Shown in pieces: positions 34,676 to 43,470 of a stretch of 64,000 bases of DNA. Each line of letters starts with the position of its first letter. Position 1 is the first letter of the stretch. The notes under the pieces are model-generated. The model saw only the letters and a list, made by a program, of their open reading frames with translations, ran no database searches and was not told the origin of the DNA. This DNA comes from CAVZVW01 sp963778845 (GTDB lineage Bacteria; Actinomycetota; Actinomycetes; Actinomycetales; Kineosporiaceae), in contig CAVZVW010000007.1 in the NCBI GenBank assembly GCA_963778845.1, positions 65,158 to 129,157 on the forward strand, in the 5' to 3' direction. Both the position numbers and the translations under genes were made by a program.

Positions 34676-34714
34676 GGCGGGGCCCCGTCGGTCACTGACC
34701 GGCGGGGCCCCGCC
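34676..34714. terminator. Strong terminator after the IPT/TIG gene
   Basis: GGCGGGGCCCCG-T-CGGTCA pairs with TGACCG-G-CGGGGCCCCGCC, an 18-bp stem with one G-T wobble, starting nine bases after the stop codon. Confidence 0.75.
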
Positions 34715-34748
34715 ATGTCCAGCGACTGCGGGCTGCCCGCCCCCCGTC

Positions 34749-34822
34749 TTTGGCGCGGCGGCACACAGTGCCAAACAGTTTGGTGCAGCGTGCCGCCGCG
34801 CCAGTCGAGGGTTGGCGCAGGC
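34749..34822 (+). repeat. 74-bp palindromic dispersed repeat, copy 1
   Basis: Arms TGGCGCGGCGGCAC and GTGCCGCCGCGCCA enclose an inner GCCAAAC/GTTTGG hairpin, followed by a conserved GTTGGCGCAGGC end. It differs from copy 2 (38173-38246) at three of 74 positions. Both copies share an upstream GCGGGCTGCCCGC. It resembles a REP/MITE-like extragenic element. Confidence 0.8.
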
Positions 34823-34863
34823 GGCCCGTAGTCGCACCGGCCGCACCGGTCGCACCGTCCACC

Positions 34864-34958
34864 GGTCGCACCCCGTCGCACCGGTCGCACCCCGTCGCAC
34901 CGGTCGCACCCCGTCGCACCGGTCGCACCCCGTCGCACCGGTCGCACCCCGTCGCACC
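34864..34958. repeat. Five perfect 19-bp tandem repeats
   Basis: GGTCGCACCCCGTCGCACC is repeated five times without a mismatch (34864, 34883, 34902, 34921, 34940), with degenerate half-units from 34831. Each unit is itself two near-copies of a 9/10-bp GTCGCACC motif. It lies between the two exported-protein genes. Confidence 0.9.
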
Positions 34959-35182
34959 GGTCGCGAGAGTCATCCGCGGTTCTTCGTGGGGTATTGGGAG
35001 GGTAAAAAGCGATCAATTCGAGGGGGTCCACACCCCGATTTGGGTGATGCCGATCGTCGTGGACGGGTTCTTGATGGCCTTAGCAGCACTGAAGCGGGTG
35101 CGTTGCGCATGGGTCGGGGCCCGGGCGCGACACCGGCAGCTAGGTGCTGACGAGGTGTCAGGGGCGGACCTAGGAGGGCCCG

Positions 35183-38098
35183 ATGAGATCACTGCTTCTG
35201 TACGACGACCGGTCTGGACGGCGACTGCGCGAGGGTGGTCGCTCGACCACGGGGTTCCGGGTGACGGCGAGGGTCGCGGCCATCGGGTTGGGCCTTGCCT
35301 CTGTCGTCGCGCTGACGGGCTCGATGGCCCAGGCCGCGCCCAGCGCTGCCTATGTGTCCGGCGTGACCTTCCCGTTCAACGGTGTCTGGTTGGAGTCCAG
35401 CGACGGCGGTCACTACTGGGACGCCAGCGGCGCGGGTCTGTGTCGCATCGACGCCGACCCGGCTGCCGCCAGCGGCTTCAGCGAGACCGTCGGGACGTGT
35501 GACGTCCAGGCCAAGAAGCCCACGCAGGCGACCGTTGGCCCGGTCAACGCCGACGGCACCTACTACGTGTATGCCGCCGACATGTCCAGCAGGAGCGGTG
35601 GCCCGGTCCGGATCACCTACGACCCCACCGCCGGTGGCGGCAAAGGGCTCATGGTGGCGGCCAGCGGCACGCTGCTGGGCGGGCTGAACACCGTCGGCTT
35701 CTTCGCCGACGCGGCCGGCAACTTCAAGAACTCCTCCGTCGCGCTCGGCCCGTGCGACCACAGCCCCGGCAGCCCCCTTGCCGCGGGCACGCCGTGCCTG
35801 GCGCTGTATCTGGCGTTCGAGCGCTCGAAGTTCATCGAGCGCATCAACAACGTCGACCAGGCCTCGGCCGCCCAGTCGATCGAGGTGATCACGAAGGTCA
35901 CCGACAAGCGCAAAGGCGTCCGGTTCGGCATGGGCATGTTCCACAACGCCACCGGCACCGACGACCTCTACGTCGACGAGCTCGGCGGCAACGGCGTCAC
36001 CGAGTTCACCGACGTCGCCACCTGCCCGCCGTCCCTCGGCTCGGCCGACCCGACCGTCGTGAACCCGCCGCAGAACGCCGCCGGCGGCTGCGCCGGCACG
36101 ATCGTCGGCGGCATCACGACGAACTTCCCGCAGGGCATGGCAGTGCAGAGCGACGCCGCAGGCAACGGGCAGTTCCTCTACGTGGCCGACTCCCCGCGCA
36201 ACGCCGGTGCCACGATCCTGCGCTACCACCCCGACAGCGGGCTGCAGGACGTCGTCTCCAACGCTGTCGCTCCGGCCTACGACTCGCTGCTGAACCCGGG
36301 CACGCCCGTCACGACGTACACGTTCGTGATGGGCCTGGCCGTCAACCCGCACAACGGTGACCTCTTCATCGGCGACGACCCGACGTTCGCGATCCTCGTG
36401 AACCCGCCGTTGAACAAGGGCCACATCTTCCGCATCGTCGCCAACGCCGGTGTCGCACCGGCGGACTGCGTCGCGACCGCGGCCCTTCCCTGCACCCTGC
36501 CGCCTCCGCCCAGCACCGTGACGCCGAGCCTGTACGCCTACGGCCTCACCGCACCCAAGGGCGGCGTCACGTTCGTCCCCAGTGACGACGGCGGCCACCT
36601 CTGGGCGGCCGACCACTCGCAGGGGCTGTGCCGCATGGACGTCGTGGCGGCCGCACCCGGCCTGCACGCGTACAACTCGGCGGCCTGTGACGACGGGACG
36701 GTGCTCGGTTCGGGTGGTCAGACCGCCTACGACGACTCCGTCGTCCCCGGGTCGGTCAACCAGCACTACCTCTACGTGGCGCAGAACGACCACCTCAGCC
36801 CGGGCGTCATCCGCTTCACGTTCGACCCCAGCGCCGACACTGGTGCTGGCGGTCTCGTGGCGGGCTCCGCCGTCGTGATGGCCCCGAACGCCGGGCTGAG
36901 CGGCGACAAGGCGAACGGGCTCGCGCTCGGGCCCTGCAAGCCGGGTGCCCCGGCGACCTGCCGGCACGCCCTCTACATGGGTGGCCTGCTCGACGGCTTC
37001 ATCCGCCGGATCAACAACCCCGAGGACGACCCTCGCCTGCAGACGGTCGACGTGGTCGCGATGACCACCGAGCAGCGCGCCGGGACCGTCGGCAAGGGGA
37101 TCAACGGCTCCATGGGCATGATCGGTGACGATCTCTACCTGCCCGAGAACCAGGGCTTCACGGTCATCAAGAACGCGAGCACCTGCCCCGGCACCGTCGG
37201 CGGGGTCAGCCAGGTCTGCGCGACCGTGCCGCTCAACATCGGCCAGTTCGGCTTCATCTTCGGATCGGCGATCGGGGTGGACCCCGACCCGCAGCACCTG
37301 CGCAGCACGGCGGGCCTGGTCTACGCGGCGATCTCTCCCGGGGCGGCCAACGGCACGCTCTACCAGTACGACGTGGCCACCAACACCTCGCGTATCTACT
37401 CGACCCAGGGCCGCATGCCGGCCGCAGGGTCTGCCGAGGCCACCGTGTGGTGCACCACGACGTGCACGCGGCCGGTCGACCCCGCCAACCCGCCGGGCGG
37501 CGTCGGCAACTTCCGCTTCGCCCAGGGCATCGTCACCGTCGACAGCCCTGACGGGACCAGCAACACCGTGTTCCTGACCGAGGACGCCTTCGCCGGCGCC
37601 CGAGGGGGCCGCGGACACGCCTGGTTCGCGCCCGGTCTGGCCTACCCACCCGGCGCCGTCCCGGTGCCGCTGCCCATCTCACCGCCGCCGGCGGACAACC
37701 AGACCTGCGCGATCACCCTGAACGTGCCGGCACTGGCCAGCGGGCAGACCTACTGGGTGCAGTTCACCACGCACTCGGTCGGCCAGATCAGCTCGACCTG
37801 GAAGATCCCGGTCGCGCAGTCGGCGAAGGCGCTCCTGTACCCCGGGAACCCCTTCACCGGTCTTGCCGACCCGGTCAGCAAGGGATCGGTCGGTGGCTCG
37901 ATCGCCAGCCAGGCGTCGTCGACGATCACGAGCTACTCGATCAGCACTGCTCCCAACACCCAGCCCGCCGGGACCTACACGGTGCAGCTGTTCAACGGGA
38001 GCACCTCCTTCGGAGCCACGACAGCAACGGTGACCTACGTCAACGACGCGGCCACCGTCTGCCCCGCGACCCCGACAGGGCTGCACATCCTGCCCTGA
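35183..38098 (+). CDS. Large exported protein with internal ~230-residue duplication (beta-propeller-like)
   Basis: 971 residues; ATG at 35183 with AGGAGG upstream. A signal peptide spans about residues 27-52 (VAAIGLGLASVVALTGSMAQ). Two homologous blocks, ~60-280 and ~453-670, share SDGGHYWDA..GLCRID versus SDDGGHLWAA..GLCRMD, K-F-I-E-R-I-N-N versus G-F-I-R-R-I-N-N, and D-D-L-Y-V versus D-D-L-Y-L. Paired Cys residues suggest disulfides. The ~120-residue C-terminus looks like an Ig-like beta domain. I do not recognise the family; alternating strands suggest an NHL/SMP-30-type propeller. It follows the IPT/TIG gene, but the intervening terminator makes it a separate unit. Confidence 0.8.
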   Translation: MRSLLLYDDRSGRRLREGGRSTTGFRVTARVAAIGLGLASVVALTGSMAQAAPSAAYVSGVTFPFNGVWLESSDGGHYWDASGAGLCRIDADPAAASGFSETVGTCDVQAKKPTQATVGPVNADGTYYVYAADMSSRSGGPVRITYDPTAGGGKGLMVAASGTLLGGLNTVGFFADAAGNFKNSSVALGPCDHSPGSPLAAGTPCLALYLAFERSKFIERINNVDQASAAQSIEVITKVTDKRKGVRFGMGMFHNATGTDDLYVDELGGNGVTEFTDVATCPPSLGSADPTVVNPPQNAAGGCAGTIVGGITTNFPQGMAVQSDAAGNGQFLYVADSPRNAGATILRYHPDSGLQDVVSNAVAPAYDSLLNPGTPVTTYTFVMGLAVNPHNGDLFIGDDPTFAILVNPPLNKGHIFRIVANAGVAPADCVATAALPCTLPPPPSTVTPSLYAYGLTAPKGGVTFVPSDDGGHLWAADHSQGLCRMDVVAAAPGLHAYNSAACDDGTVLGSGGQTAYDDSVVPGSVNQHYLYVAQNDHLSPGVIRFTFDPSADTGAGGLVAGSAVVMAPNAGLSGDKANGLALGPCKPGAPATCRHALYMGGLLDGFIRRINNPEDDPRLQTVDVVAMTTEQRAGTVGKGINGSMGMIGDDLYLPENQGFTVIKNASTCPGTVGGVSQVCATVPLNIGQFGFIFGSAIGVDPDPQHLRSTAGLVYAAISPGAANGTLYQYDVATNTSRIYSTQGRMPAAGSAEATVWCTTTCTRPVDPANPPGGVGNFRFAQGIVTVDSPDGTSNTVFLTEDAFAGARGGRGHAWFAPGLAYPPGAVPVPLPISPPPADNQTCAITLNVPALASGQTYWVQFTTHSVGQISSTWKIPVAQSAKALLYPGNPFTGLADPVSKGSVGGSIASQASSTITSYSISTAPNTQPAGTYTVQLFNGSTSFGATTATVTYVNDAATVCPATPTGLHILP

Positions 38099-38108
38099 CC
38101 CCCTAGAC

Positions 38109-38158
38109 CCCGCGGCCGCCGCCTCTCACCTCCTCCGGACAGGGACGGCGGCCGCGGG
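38109..38158. terminator. Terminator after the duplicated exported protein
   Basis: CCCGCGGCCGCCG pairs exactly with CGGCGGCCGCGGG, a 13-bp stem and 24-base loop, starting 10 bases after the stop. Confidence 0.7.
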
Positions 38159-38172
38159 CTGCCCGCCCTGCC

Positions 38173-38246
38173 TTTGGCGCGGCGGCACACAGTGCCAAAC
38201 AGTTTGGCGCAGCGTGCCGCCGTGCCAGTCGAAGGTTGGCGCAGGC
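38173..38246 (+). repeat. 74-bp palindromic dispersed repeat, copy 2
   Basis: Same element and orientation as copy 1 (34749-34822), three substitutions in 74 bp. Here the inner stem GCCAAAC/GTTTGGC is perfect while the outer arm has one G-T wobble. It immediately follows the terminator of the second exported-protein gene. Confidence 0.8.
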
Positions 38247-38345
38247 TTCCGCACCAGGTGTGCCGGGGAGGCCCTTGGGCCCTTGAGCGAGATCACCGGC
38301 GGGGCAAGGCTGGGGGTGAGGCTCGACCGAGAGAAGTGATGAGTC

Positions 38346-38846
38346 ATGGCGCAGAACACTCCGGTACCGAGTGCCGACCCCGAGGGCCGCGTGATGCCCG
38401 AAGCCGTCTCGAGGCGCGTGGTCGTGGGAGTCGACGGGTCCGCCTCGTCGCTGGACTCCCTGCGATGGGCCTACCACCAGGCCAGGCTGACCGGCGCGAG
38501 GACGCATGCCGTCATCGCCTGGAGCTACCCCGTGGCGTTCGGGTTCATCTGGGACGCCGGTGACGGGGTGGACCTCGCCGCCGACGCCGGGCAGGTTCTG
38601 GCGCAGGCGGTCAAGGACGCCTTGGGCGACGAGGCCGTCGAACACGTGACCACCCACGTGGTGCAGGGCCACCCCGCGTCCGTGCTGGTCGAGGTGACCA
38701 AGCCGTCCGACGTCCTCGTGGTCGGCAGCCACGGCCATGGCGGCTTCGTGGGTGCGCTGCTCGGCTCCGTGAGCCAGTACGTGGTGGCGCACGCGCCCTG
38801 CCCGGTGGTCGTCGTCCGGCACGGGCCCGGCCCGCGCACGCACTGA
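38346..38846 (+). CDS. Universal stress protein (UspA family)
   Basis: 166 residues, a single Usp domain. The opening strand RRVVVGVDGSASSLDSLRWA and the ATP-binding motif G-x2-G-x9-G-S/T, here VVGSHGHGGFVGALLGSVSQ, are conserved. The protein ends at the usual CPVVVVRHG strand with a short tail. ATP-binding Usp proteins help actinobacteria in hypoxia and stationary phase. The ATG at 38346 follows GAGAGAAG. The stop is embedded in a tandem repeat. Confidence 0.93.
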   Translation: MAQNTPVPSADPEGRVMPEAVSRRVVVGVDGSASSLDSLRWAYHQARLTGARTHAVIAWSYPVAFGFIWDAGDGVDLAADAGQVLAQAVKDALGDEAVEHVTTHVVQGHPASVLVEVTKPSDVLVVGSHGHGGFVGALLGSVSQYVVAHAPCPVVVVRHGPGPRTH

Positions 38847-38968
38847 CGCCACCCGGCCCGCGCACGTACTGACGCCACCCCGCCCCGCGTACGCACTGAC
38901 GCCACCCTGCCCCGCGCACACTGACGCGGTCCCGCCGCGAGCCGCGTACCCAGTGACGCAACCCCGCC
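38834..38968. repeat. Five degenerate 26-30-bp tandem repeats across the Usp stop
   Basis: Units start GCGCACGCACTGACGCCACC (38834, 38860, 38887) and become degenerate at 38914 and 38944. The first unit encodes the C-terminus and TGA (38844-38846); each copy retains ACTGA or AGTGA. Confidence 0.8.
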
Positions 38969-39050
38969 GTGAGGCGTGTCGCCCGGAGTGTCGGCGACGT
39001 GTGGAGGCCCTCGGTACGCCACAGGTCTGGTCGGGCCTCGGACGGAGCGG

Positions 39051-41249
39051 TCAGCCCAGCCGCTTGTACTCCCCGGCGAGCCAGCCGGCCAGGCCCGAGA
39101 GGTAGTGCCGGGACAGGCGACGGTCGGAGGGTCCGCCGGCGAGCGCGGTGTGGATCGCAGGCTCGGCGAAGTCGGTGACCATCCGGTAGGTCGGGTGGAA
39201 GGACGTCGTGCGGCCGGCGATGGTGAACGACTGCCCCTGGCATACGGTGGCCCGCGACCCCGGCAGGTGCAGCGGGCCGTGGTCGAACCCGGCCCACGCC
39301 GGCAGCTTGCCGCCGAGCAGGAGGTGGCGCATCGTCACCATCCGCGTGGTGGAGTACGGGCGGGGCGTGACAGCCAGGCCCTCGCTGATCGCCTGCGCCA
39401 TCAGCTGGTCGCGCGACAGGTCGCCGAACCACGCGGAGGCCTCGGACAGCAGGACCCTGTCGAACATGCCGAAGTAGGCGTTGAAGAAGGCCGTCTCGTC
39501 GAGCAGGTGGGCGATCACCTCGCGGCCGACGCCGTTGTCGCCGAACACCACCAGCAGCGCAGCCCGGTACACCGACTCGAACAGCGTCGCCCCCAGCGAG
39601 GTCGGAGCGTAGCGCAGGTCCCACCCCCGCAGCAGGTGGCCGTTGTCGGTGTCCGGAAGGAGCGGGCCGATGACGGCCATGAGTCGTTCGGCCTGCAGGG
39701 AGTACAGGTCGAGCTGGATGCGCTGCATCGCCTCGACGTCCAGGCCGTCGCCCATCTCGCGAAGCAGAGCCTCGATGCGCTCGGCCCGGTAGCCGGCCAT
39801 GCACGCGCTGATCACCGGCACGGTGCCCCACGCGTTGAGGTCATTGTTCGCGGTGACGATGTACCCCTCGGGCGGGTCGAGGCGTTGTGGCACGTCGGCG
39901 GGGTCCACGAAGCCGAGTGGGTCGGCTGCGGCATCCCAGCCCGGTGTGGGCAGCAGACCGCTGGAGCCGCCGGGACGGCGCCAGGCGCGCCCGGACATCT
40001 GGTACCCGATGTGGCCCGCGGCGTCGGCGACCACCCAGTTGAACGTGAGGCACTCCAAGCGGCGCAGGTGTGCCATGGCCTCCTCGGCACCGGTGGCGCT
40101 CGGCATCGCGAGAAGACCCTCGAGGTCCCCGGCCCCGGCCCCATGGGCCGCCGACCACGACATGACCAGGTAGTGCCCGTCCTCGAACGGGTCGCCCTCC
40201 AGCAGGCCGTGCTCGTTCTCGTACACCGCCTCGACCACCGGGGGCTTCTTCTTCACCCCGATCACCTCCTGGCGCACGGTGAACGGCCGCCACTGCTCCG
40301 CGTCCCCCTCCTGGCGCAGGTACCGGCCCTCGCGGCACCGCTCCACGCGATAGTCGATCATGTCCATGAACGAGAAGGTCACGCCCCACGCCACGTCCGG
40401 CGTGCGCCCGATCGCCAGCACCGGGCCCCCCGGGATGCCTGCACCGGTCGCCGTTCGCCCCGCCACCCGCAGCACCGCCTCGTACCAGATGGCGGGCAAC
40501 CGGGTCGTGTCCAGGTGCGGGTCGTTGGCGAGCATCGCGCGACCTGAACGGGTGTGCGAGCCGGCGACCGCCCAGTTGTTGCTGGCGGTCAGGCGGGGGA
40601 TCGAGCCGAGCCACCGGACGGCGTCCGGCACCAGCGCCGGAGCCATCGAGACCATGCCCAGCAGGTCGCGGTCGACCGGTTCGCGCAGGTAGCCGAACAG
40701 CTCGCGCAGCCGCGCGTCGTCCACGCCGTGCTGAACCAGGTGGAGGAGGACCTTCTGGGCCATCGCCTGCGAGTCCGCCAGACCGAGGAAGGCCATCACC
40801 TTGCCGAGCACGATCGAGTCGCCGGGCTGCCAGGGCTCGGGGCGCACGCCGAGCAGGCGCAGCTCGACGACGGTCCCGTTCGCGGCGATGGAGGCGTTGA
40901 CGCCGGCGGAGTAGGCCTCCAAGGCCCGCAACGCGTCGCGGCCGAGCCGGGCGACCTCGGCCGAGCCCTCGCGGTGGAAGCCCATGCGACGCATGTACCG
41001 GTCGACGTCGAGCAGCGCGGGGTCGTCGGCGAGCAGCTCGCAGGCGCGCCCCTGCAGAACGATGCGGGTGAGCAGCATCTGCAGCTGCCGGTCGCGTCCG
41101 TGCGCCCAACCCAGACCGCGGTAGGCGTCCGGCCAGGACTCAGCGGTGATCTCGGGGACTCCGTGCGCGTTCCAGTCGACACGGATCGGCCCGTCGTCGC
41201 CGTGGAACTCATGACGGCGCCGACCCGACGGCCGGGGGAGGGTGACCAC
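39051..41249 (-). CDS. Penicillin acylase family protein (Ntn-hydrolase)
   Basis: 732 residues. RLTASNNWAVAGSHTRSG contains the N-terminal nucleophile Ser of the beta subunit, exposed after autocatalytic cleavage; the preceding ~230 residues are the alpha subunit (with the conserved G-L-G-W-A-H-G-R-D-R-Q-L-Q-M). Further beta motifs are NDPHL, GIPGGPVLAIGRTPDVAWGV and Y-I-V-T-A-N-N-D. No signal peptide is apparent, so the enzyme may be cytoplasmic. Family enzymes cleave acyl amides such as beta-lactams or acyl-homoserine lactones. The likely start is GTG at 41247-41249; it is divergent from the GNAT gene. Confidence 0.92.
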   Translation of the reverse strand: MVTLPRPSGRRRHEFHGDDGPIRVDWNAHGVPEITAESWPDAYRGLGWAHGRDRQLQMLLTRIVLQGRACELLADDPALLDVDRYMRRMGFHREGSAEVARLGRDALRALEAYSAGVNASIAANGTVVELRLLGVRPEPWQPGDSIVLGKVMAFLGLADSQAMAQKVLLHLVQHGVDDARLRELFGYLREPVDRDLLGMVSMAPALVPDAVRWLGSIPRLTASNNWAVAGSHTRSGRAMLANDPHLDTTRLPAIWYEAVLRVAGRTATGAGIPGGPVLAIGRTPDVAWGVTFSFMDMIDYRVERCREGRYLRQEGDAEQWRPFTVRQEVIGVKKKPPVVEAVYENEHGLLEGDPFEDGHYLVMSWSAAHGAGAGDLEGLLAMPSATGAEEAMAHLRRLECLTFNWVVADAAGHIGYQMSGRAWRRPGGSSGLLPTPGWDAAADPLGFVDPADVPQRLDPPEGYIVTANNDLNAWGTVPVISACMAGYRAERIEALLREMGDGLDVEAMQRIQLDLYSLQAERLMAVIGPLLPDTDNGHLLRGWDLRYAPTSLGATLFESVYRAALLVVFGDNGVGREVIAHLLDETAFFNAYFGMFDRVLLSEASAWFGDLSRDQLMAQAISEGLAVTPRPYSTTRMVTMRHLLLGGKLPAWAGFDHGPLHLPGSRATVCQGQSFTIAGRTTSFHPTYRMVTDFAEPAIHTALAGGPSDRRLSRHYLSGLAGWLAGEYKRLG

Positions 41250-41317
41250 GGGAGCATCCTGGCACCACCGGGGACCCCGGTGATCGGATCGAGACCGGCC
41301 GGGGACAGGATTGTCGG

Positions 41318-41926
41318 GTGGGTGCGGTCCGACGGGTGCTCCCGCACGAGCGGGAGACGGTTCTCGACACGGTGCTGGCCGCCTTCAGGGACGACCCGCA
41401 GGTGCGGTGGTGGTTCCCGGACGACGAGGTCTACGCCGACGGTGCCCGACGGTTCTTCGGCGTGCTGCTGGACAACCGGATCGACGGCGGCGAGGTCTGG
41501 GTGGCCGAGGGCGGTGCCGCGGTCGGCATGTGGAACCCGCCGGGGGGCAACCTCGTGGGCCCGGACGTCGCGGCAGCCCGGTACGCGCAGGTCGTCACGT
41601 CACTGCCGGCGCCGAGCGGGGAGCGGATCACCGCCGTCGACGAGGCGGTCGCGGCGCACGGGCTCGCGCAGGCCCACTGGTACCTGGGCGTTCTGGCGAC
41701 GGCGCCCTCCCGGCGCGGCGAGGGCCTGGCCTCGGCGGTGATGGCGCCGCTGCTGGCGGCCGCCGACCGGACGGCGGTACCTGTCGTGCTCGAGACCGCC
41801 ACCCGGGCGAACGTGGGCTTCTACGCGCGGCACGGCTTCCGCGTGCGGGCTCAGGTGCTGGTGGACGGCGGCGCGCCGACGATGTGGGTGATGGTCCGCG
41901 ACCCGTCGCGGGGGCAGACGGGCTGA
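41318..41926 (+). CDS. GNAT family N-acetyltransferase
   Basis: 202 residues. The acetyl-CoA binding motif A is LGVLATAPSRRGEGLASAVM (the R-x-x-G-x-G/A pattern), followed by VPVVLETATRANVGFYARHG, the typical motif B. The N-terminal ~60 residues are a helical/beta lid. It acetylates an amine of unknown identity. It begins with GTG 68 bp from the divergent penicillin acylase gene. The stop is followed by ~35 bp before the next frame. Confidence 0.88.
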   Translation: MGAVRRVLPHERETVLDTVLAAFRDDPQVRWWFPDDEVYADGARRFFGVLLDNRIDGGEVWVAEGGAAVGMWNPPGGNLVGPDVAAARYAQVVTSLPAPSGERITAVDEAVAAHGLAQAHWYLGVLATAPSRRGEGLASAVMAPLLAAADRTAVPVVLETATRANVGFYARHGFRVRAQVLVDGGAPTMWVMVRDPSRGQTG

Positions 41927-41962
41927 CCTGCGGGTCGCACGCGCTCATGCCGACGGCTCCAG

Positions 41963-43470
41963 ATGGGGCCCGCTCATGCCGATTCGCACCCTGTGTACTT
42001 GTTCACTCTCGCGCCCGCCCGCAGCGTGGCGTGGTGGCCACCGACAACGGGCGGCTGGCTGATCCTGGGGCTCGCGGTCCTCGGCGCCGCCCTGGTGATC
42101 GCGGCCGTCTGGCGCCTGGGCCGGCAGCGCCGGAGCAGTCGGCTCGGCATGCCGATCGCCACGGCGGACCCCTTCTTCACCGGCCCCGCTGTCGACTGGC
42201 CGGGCGCCGGTCGGGTGGTGCCCGACCGTGCTTCCGGGCTCGTCGGTCTCCCCCTGCCGCGCGGCGTCACGATGCGGGACGACGTCCCCCGCCGGACGAC
42301 GTCCCCGCACCGCGCCGAGTCATGATGCGGGACGACGTCCCGCCGCCGGACGTCGTGCCCTCACCGGACGTCGTCCCCCCGCCGGACGTCGTCCCCCCGC
42401 CGGACGACGTCCCCGCACCGCCTGAGCCCAAGGTCCCCCGGCATGTCGCGGCACCCCCCGAGCGCCGTTCGGGCGCGCCCTCCTCCGACCAGCTGGCCCG
42501 CCTGCTCGAAGCCCGTGACCGACTGACGTGGTGCCACGACCGCATCGCCGTGGCGCAGGTCGTCACGGAGGCGGCCGTCGACCTCGTCGCCGCCGACCAG
42601 GGCGCCACCGTGCTGCACCTCCCGCAGGGGCCGCGGCTGGCATGGGAGCACCCCGACGTCGAGGGCAGCCTCGACGCGTGGAGCACCGTGGTCGCCGACG
42701 CCCCGTGGGCCAAGGGCTCTCCCGTGAGCATCCTGCTCCCCGGTGAGCACGGAGGTGCGGCCGCCGCCCTGCTGATGATCCCGCTGCTCGGTGCGGGCCG
42801 GGTGGTCGGCGCTGTGCTGGTGCGCAGAGGTGGCGCGACGCCGTTCTCGCCTGGCGACACCGACGCCGCCGACCGCCTCGGCCGCGCGGGTGGCGGCCGG
42901 CTGCACGACCTGGCCCGGCGCGGCGACGTGCGCACCGAGGACAGCGTGGACGCGACGACACGTGCCTGGTCGCTCCCGCGGCTGACGGCGGACCTCCAGG
43001 GCGCGCTCAACGCCGGGCACCACCTCGGCCCCTCGACCGGGGTCGTCCTCGTGGCGGTCGAGCCGCTGCACATCGACCCGCGGAGCGTCGAACCGGCGGC
43101 CGCCGGCGCCGCGATGCGGGAGGCGGCGGTCGCGCTGCGTGCCGCTGTGCGCGGCGGCGACGTCGTCTACAGGTCGGGTCACGACCACCTCGCCGTGCTG
43201 CTCCCGGCCACCGCGCCGGCGCAGGCTGCCCTGGCCGCGCACCGGCTGCGTGCCGCGGTCGACCAGCGGTTGCGGCGTCGCGCCGACGGCTCCATCCACG
43301 AGGAGCCGGTCGCGCCGCCTCCGGTGGCCAGGCCGGCGGAGGCGTCGCGGGTCGTCGTGGGCTGGGCGGTGGGGTACAGCGGGACGGCGGGAGGCCTTCT
43401 CGCAGACGCCGAGCACATGCTGGACGCCGCGCGCCGGCCCCCGGGTCCCGTCGGCCGAGAAGTTGTTTAG
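41963..43470 (+). CDS. Membrane-anchored GAF/degenerate GGDEF protein, frameshifted in a repeat linker
   Basis: The N-terminal part (frame from 41963) has one membrane helix GGWLILGLAVLGAALVIAAV and a basic stop-transfer. After a one-base frame break at 42286-42290, the rest continues through a P-P-D-V-V-P repeat linker into a GAF domain (residues near DQGATVLHLPQ to RRGGATPFSPGD) and a GGDEF-like domain. The signature is R-S-G-H-D-H-L-A-V-L-L-P instead of G-G-D-E-F, so c-di-GMP synthesis is unlikely. The broken tract has five C where parallel repeat units have six. The start at 41963 is uncertain; no good ribosome-binding site is seen. Confidence 0.65.
42271..42425. repeat. Imperfect repeats coding a P-P-D-V-V-P linker
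   Basis: GATGCGGGACGACGTCCC occurs at 42271-42288 and 42324-42341; CCGCCGGACGACGTCCCCGC occurs from 42289 (one C short) and from 42396. Between 42342 and 42395 are ~18-bp units CCGCCGGACGTCGTCCCC. The frame break of the host gene lies in this array. Confidence 0.7.

Noticed and set aside
31523..34957. A 1144-codon open frame antisense to the IPT/TIG gene
   Set aside because: Composition is Arg/Gly/Asp-rich low complexity; it results from the codon bias and repeats of the sense gene. No family similarity.
34864..34958. CRISPR array
   Set aside because: Direct head-to-tail 19-bp repeats with no unique spacers and no cas genes.
35189..37618. Long minus-strand open frame across the 971-residue exported protein
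   Set aside because: Sense frame has a signal peptide, ribosome-binding site and internal homology; the antisense product is Arg/Val/Gly-rich shadow.
41311..42320. N-terminal extension of the GGDEF-like gene in the frame starting at 41311
   Set aside because: It overlaps the GNAT gene in another frame and has Arg/Gly-rich shadow composition; the true N-terminus is in the frame with a membrane helix.
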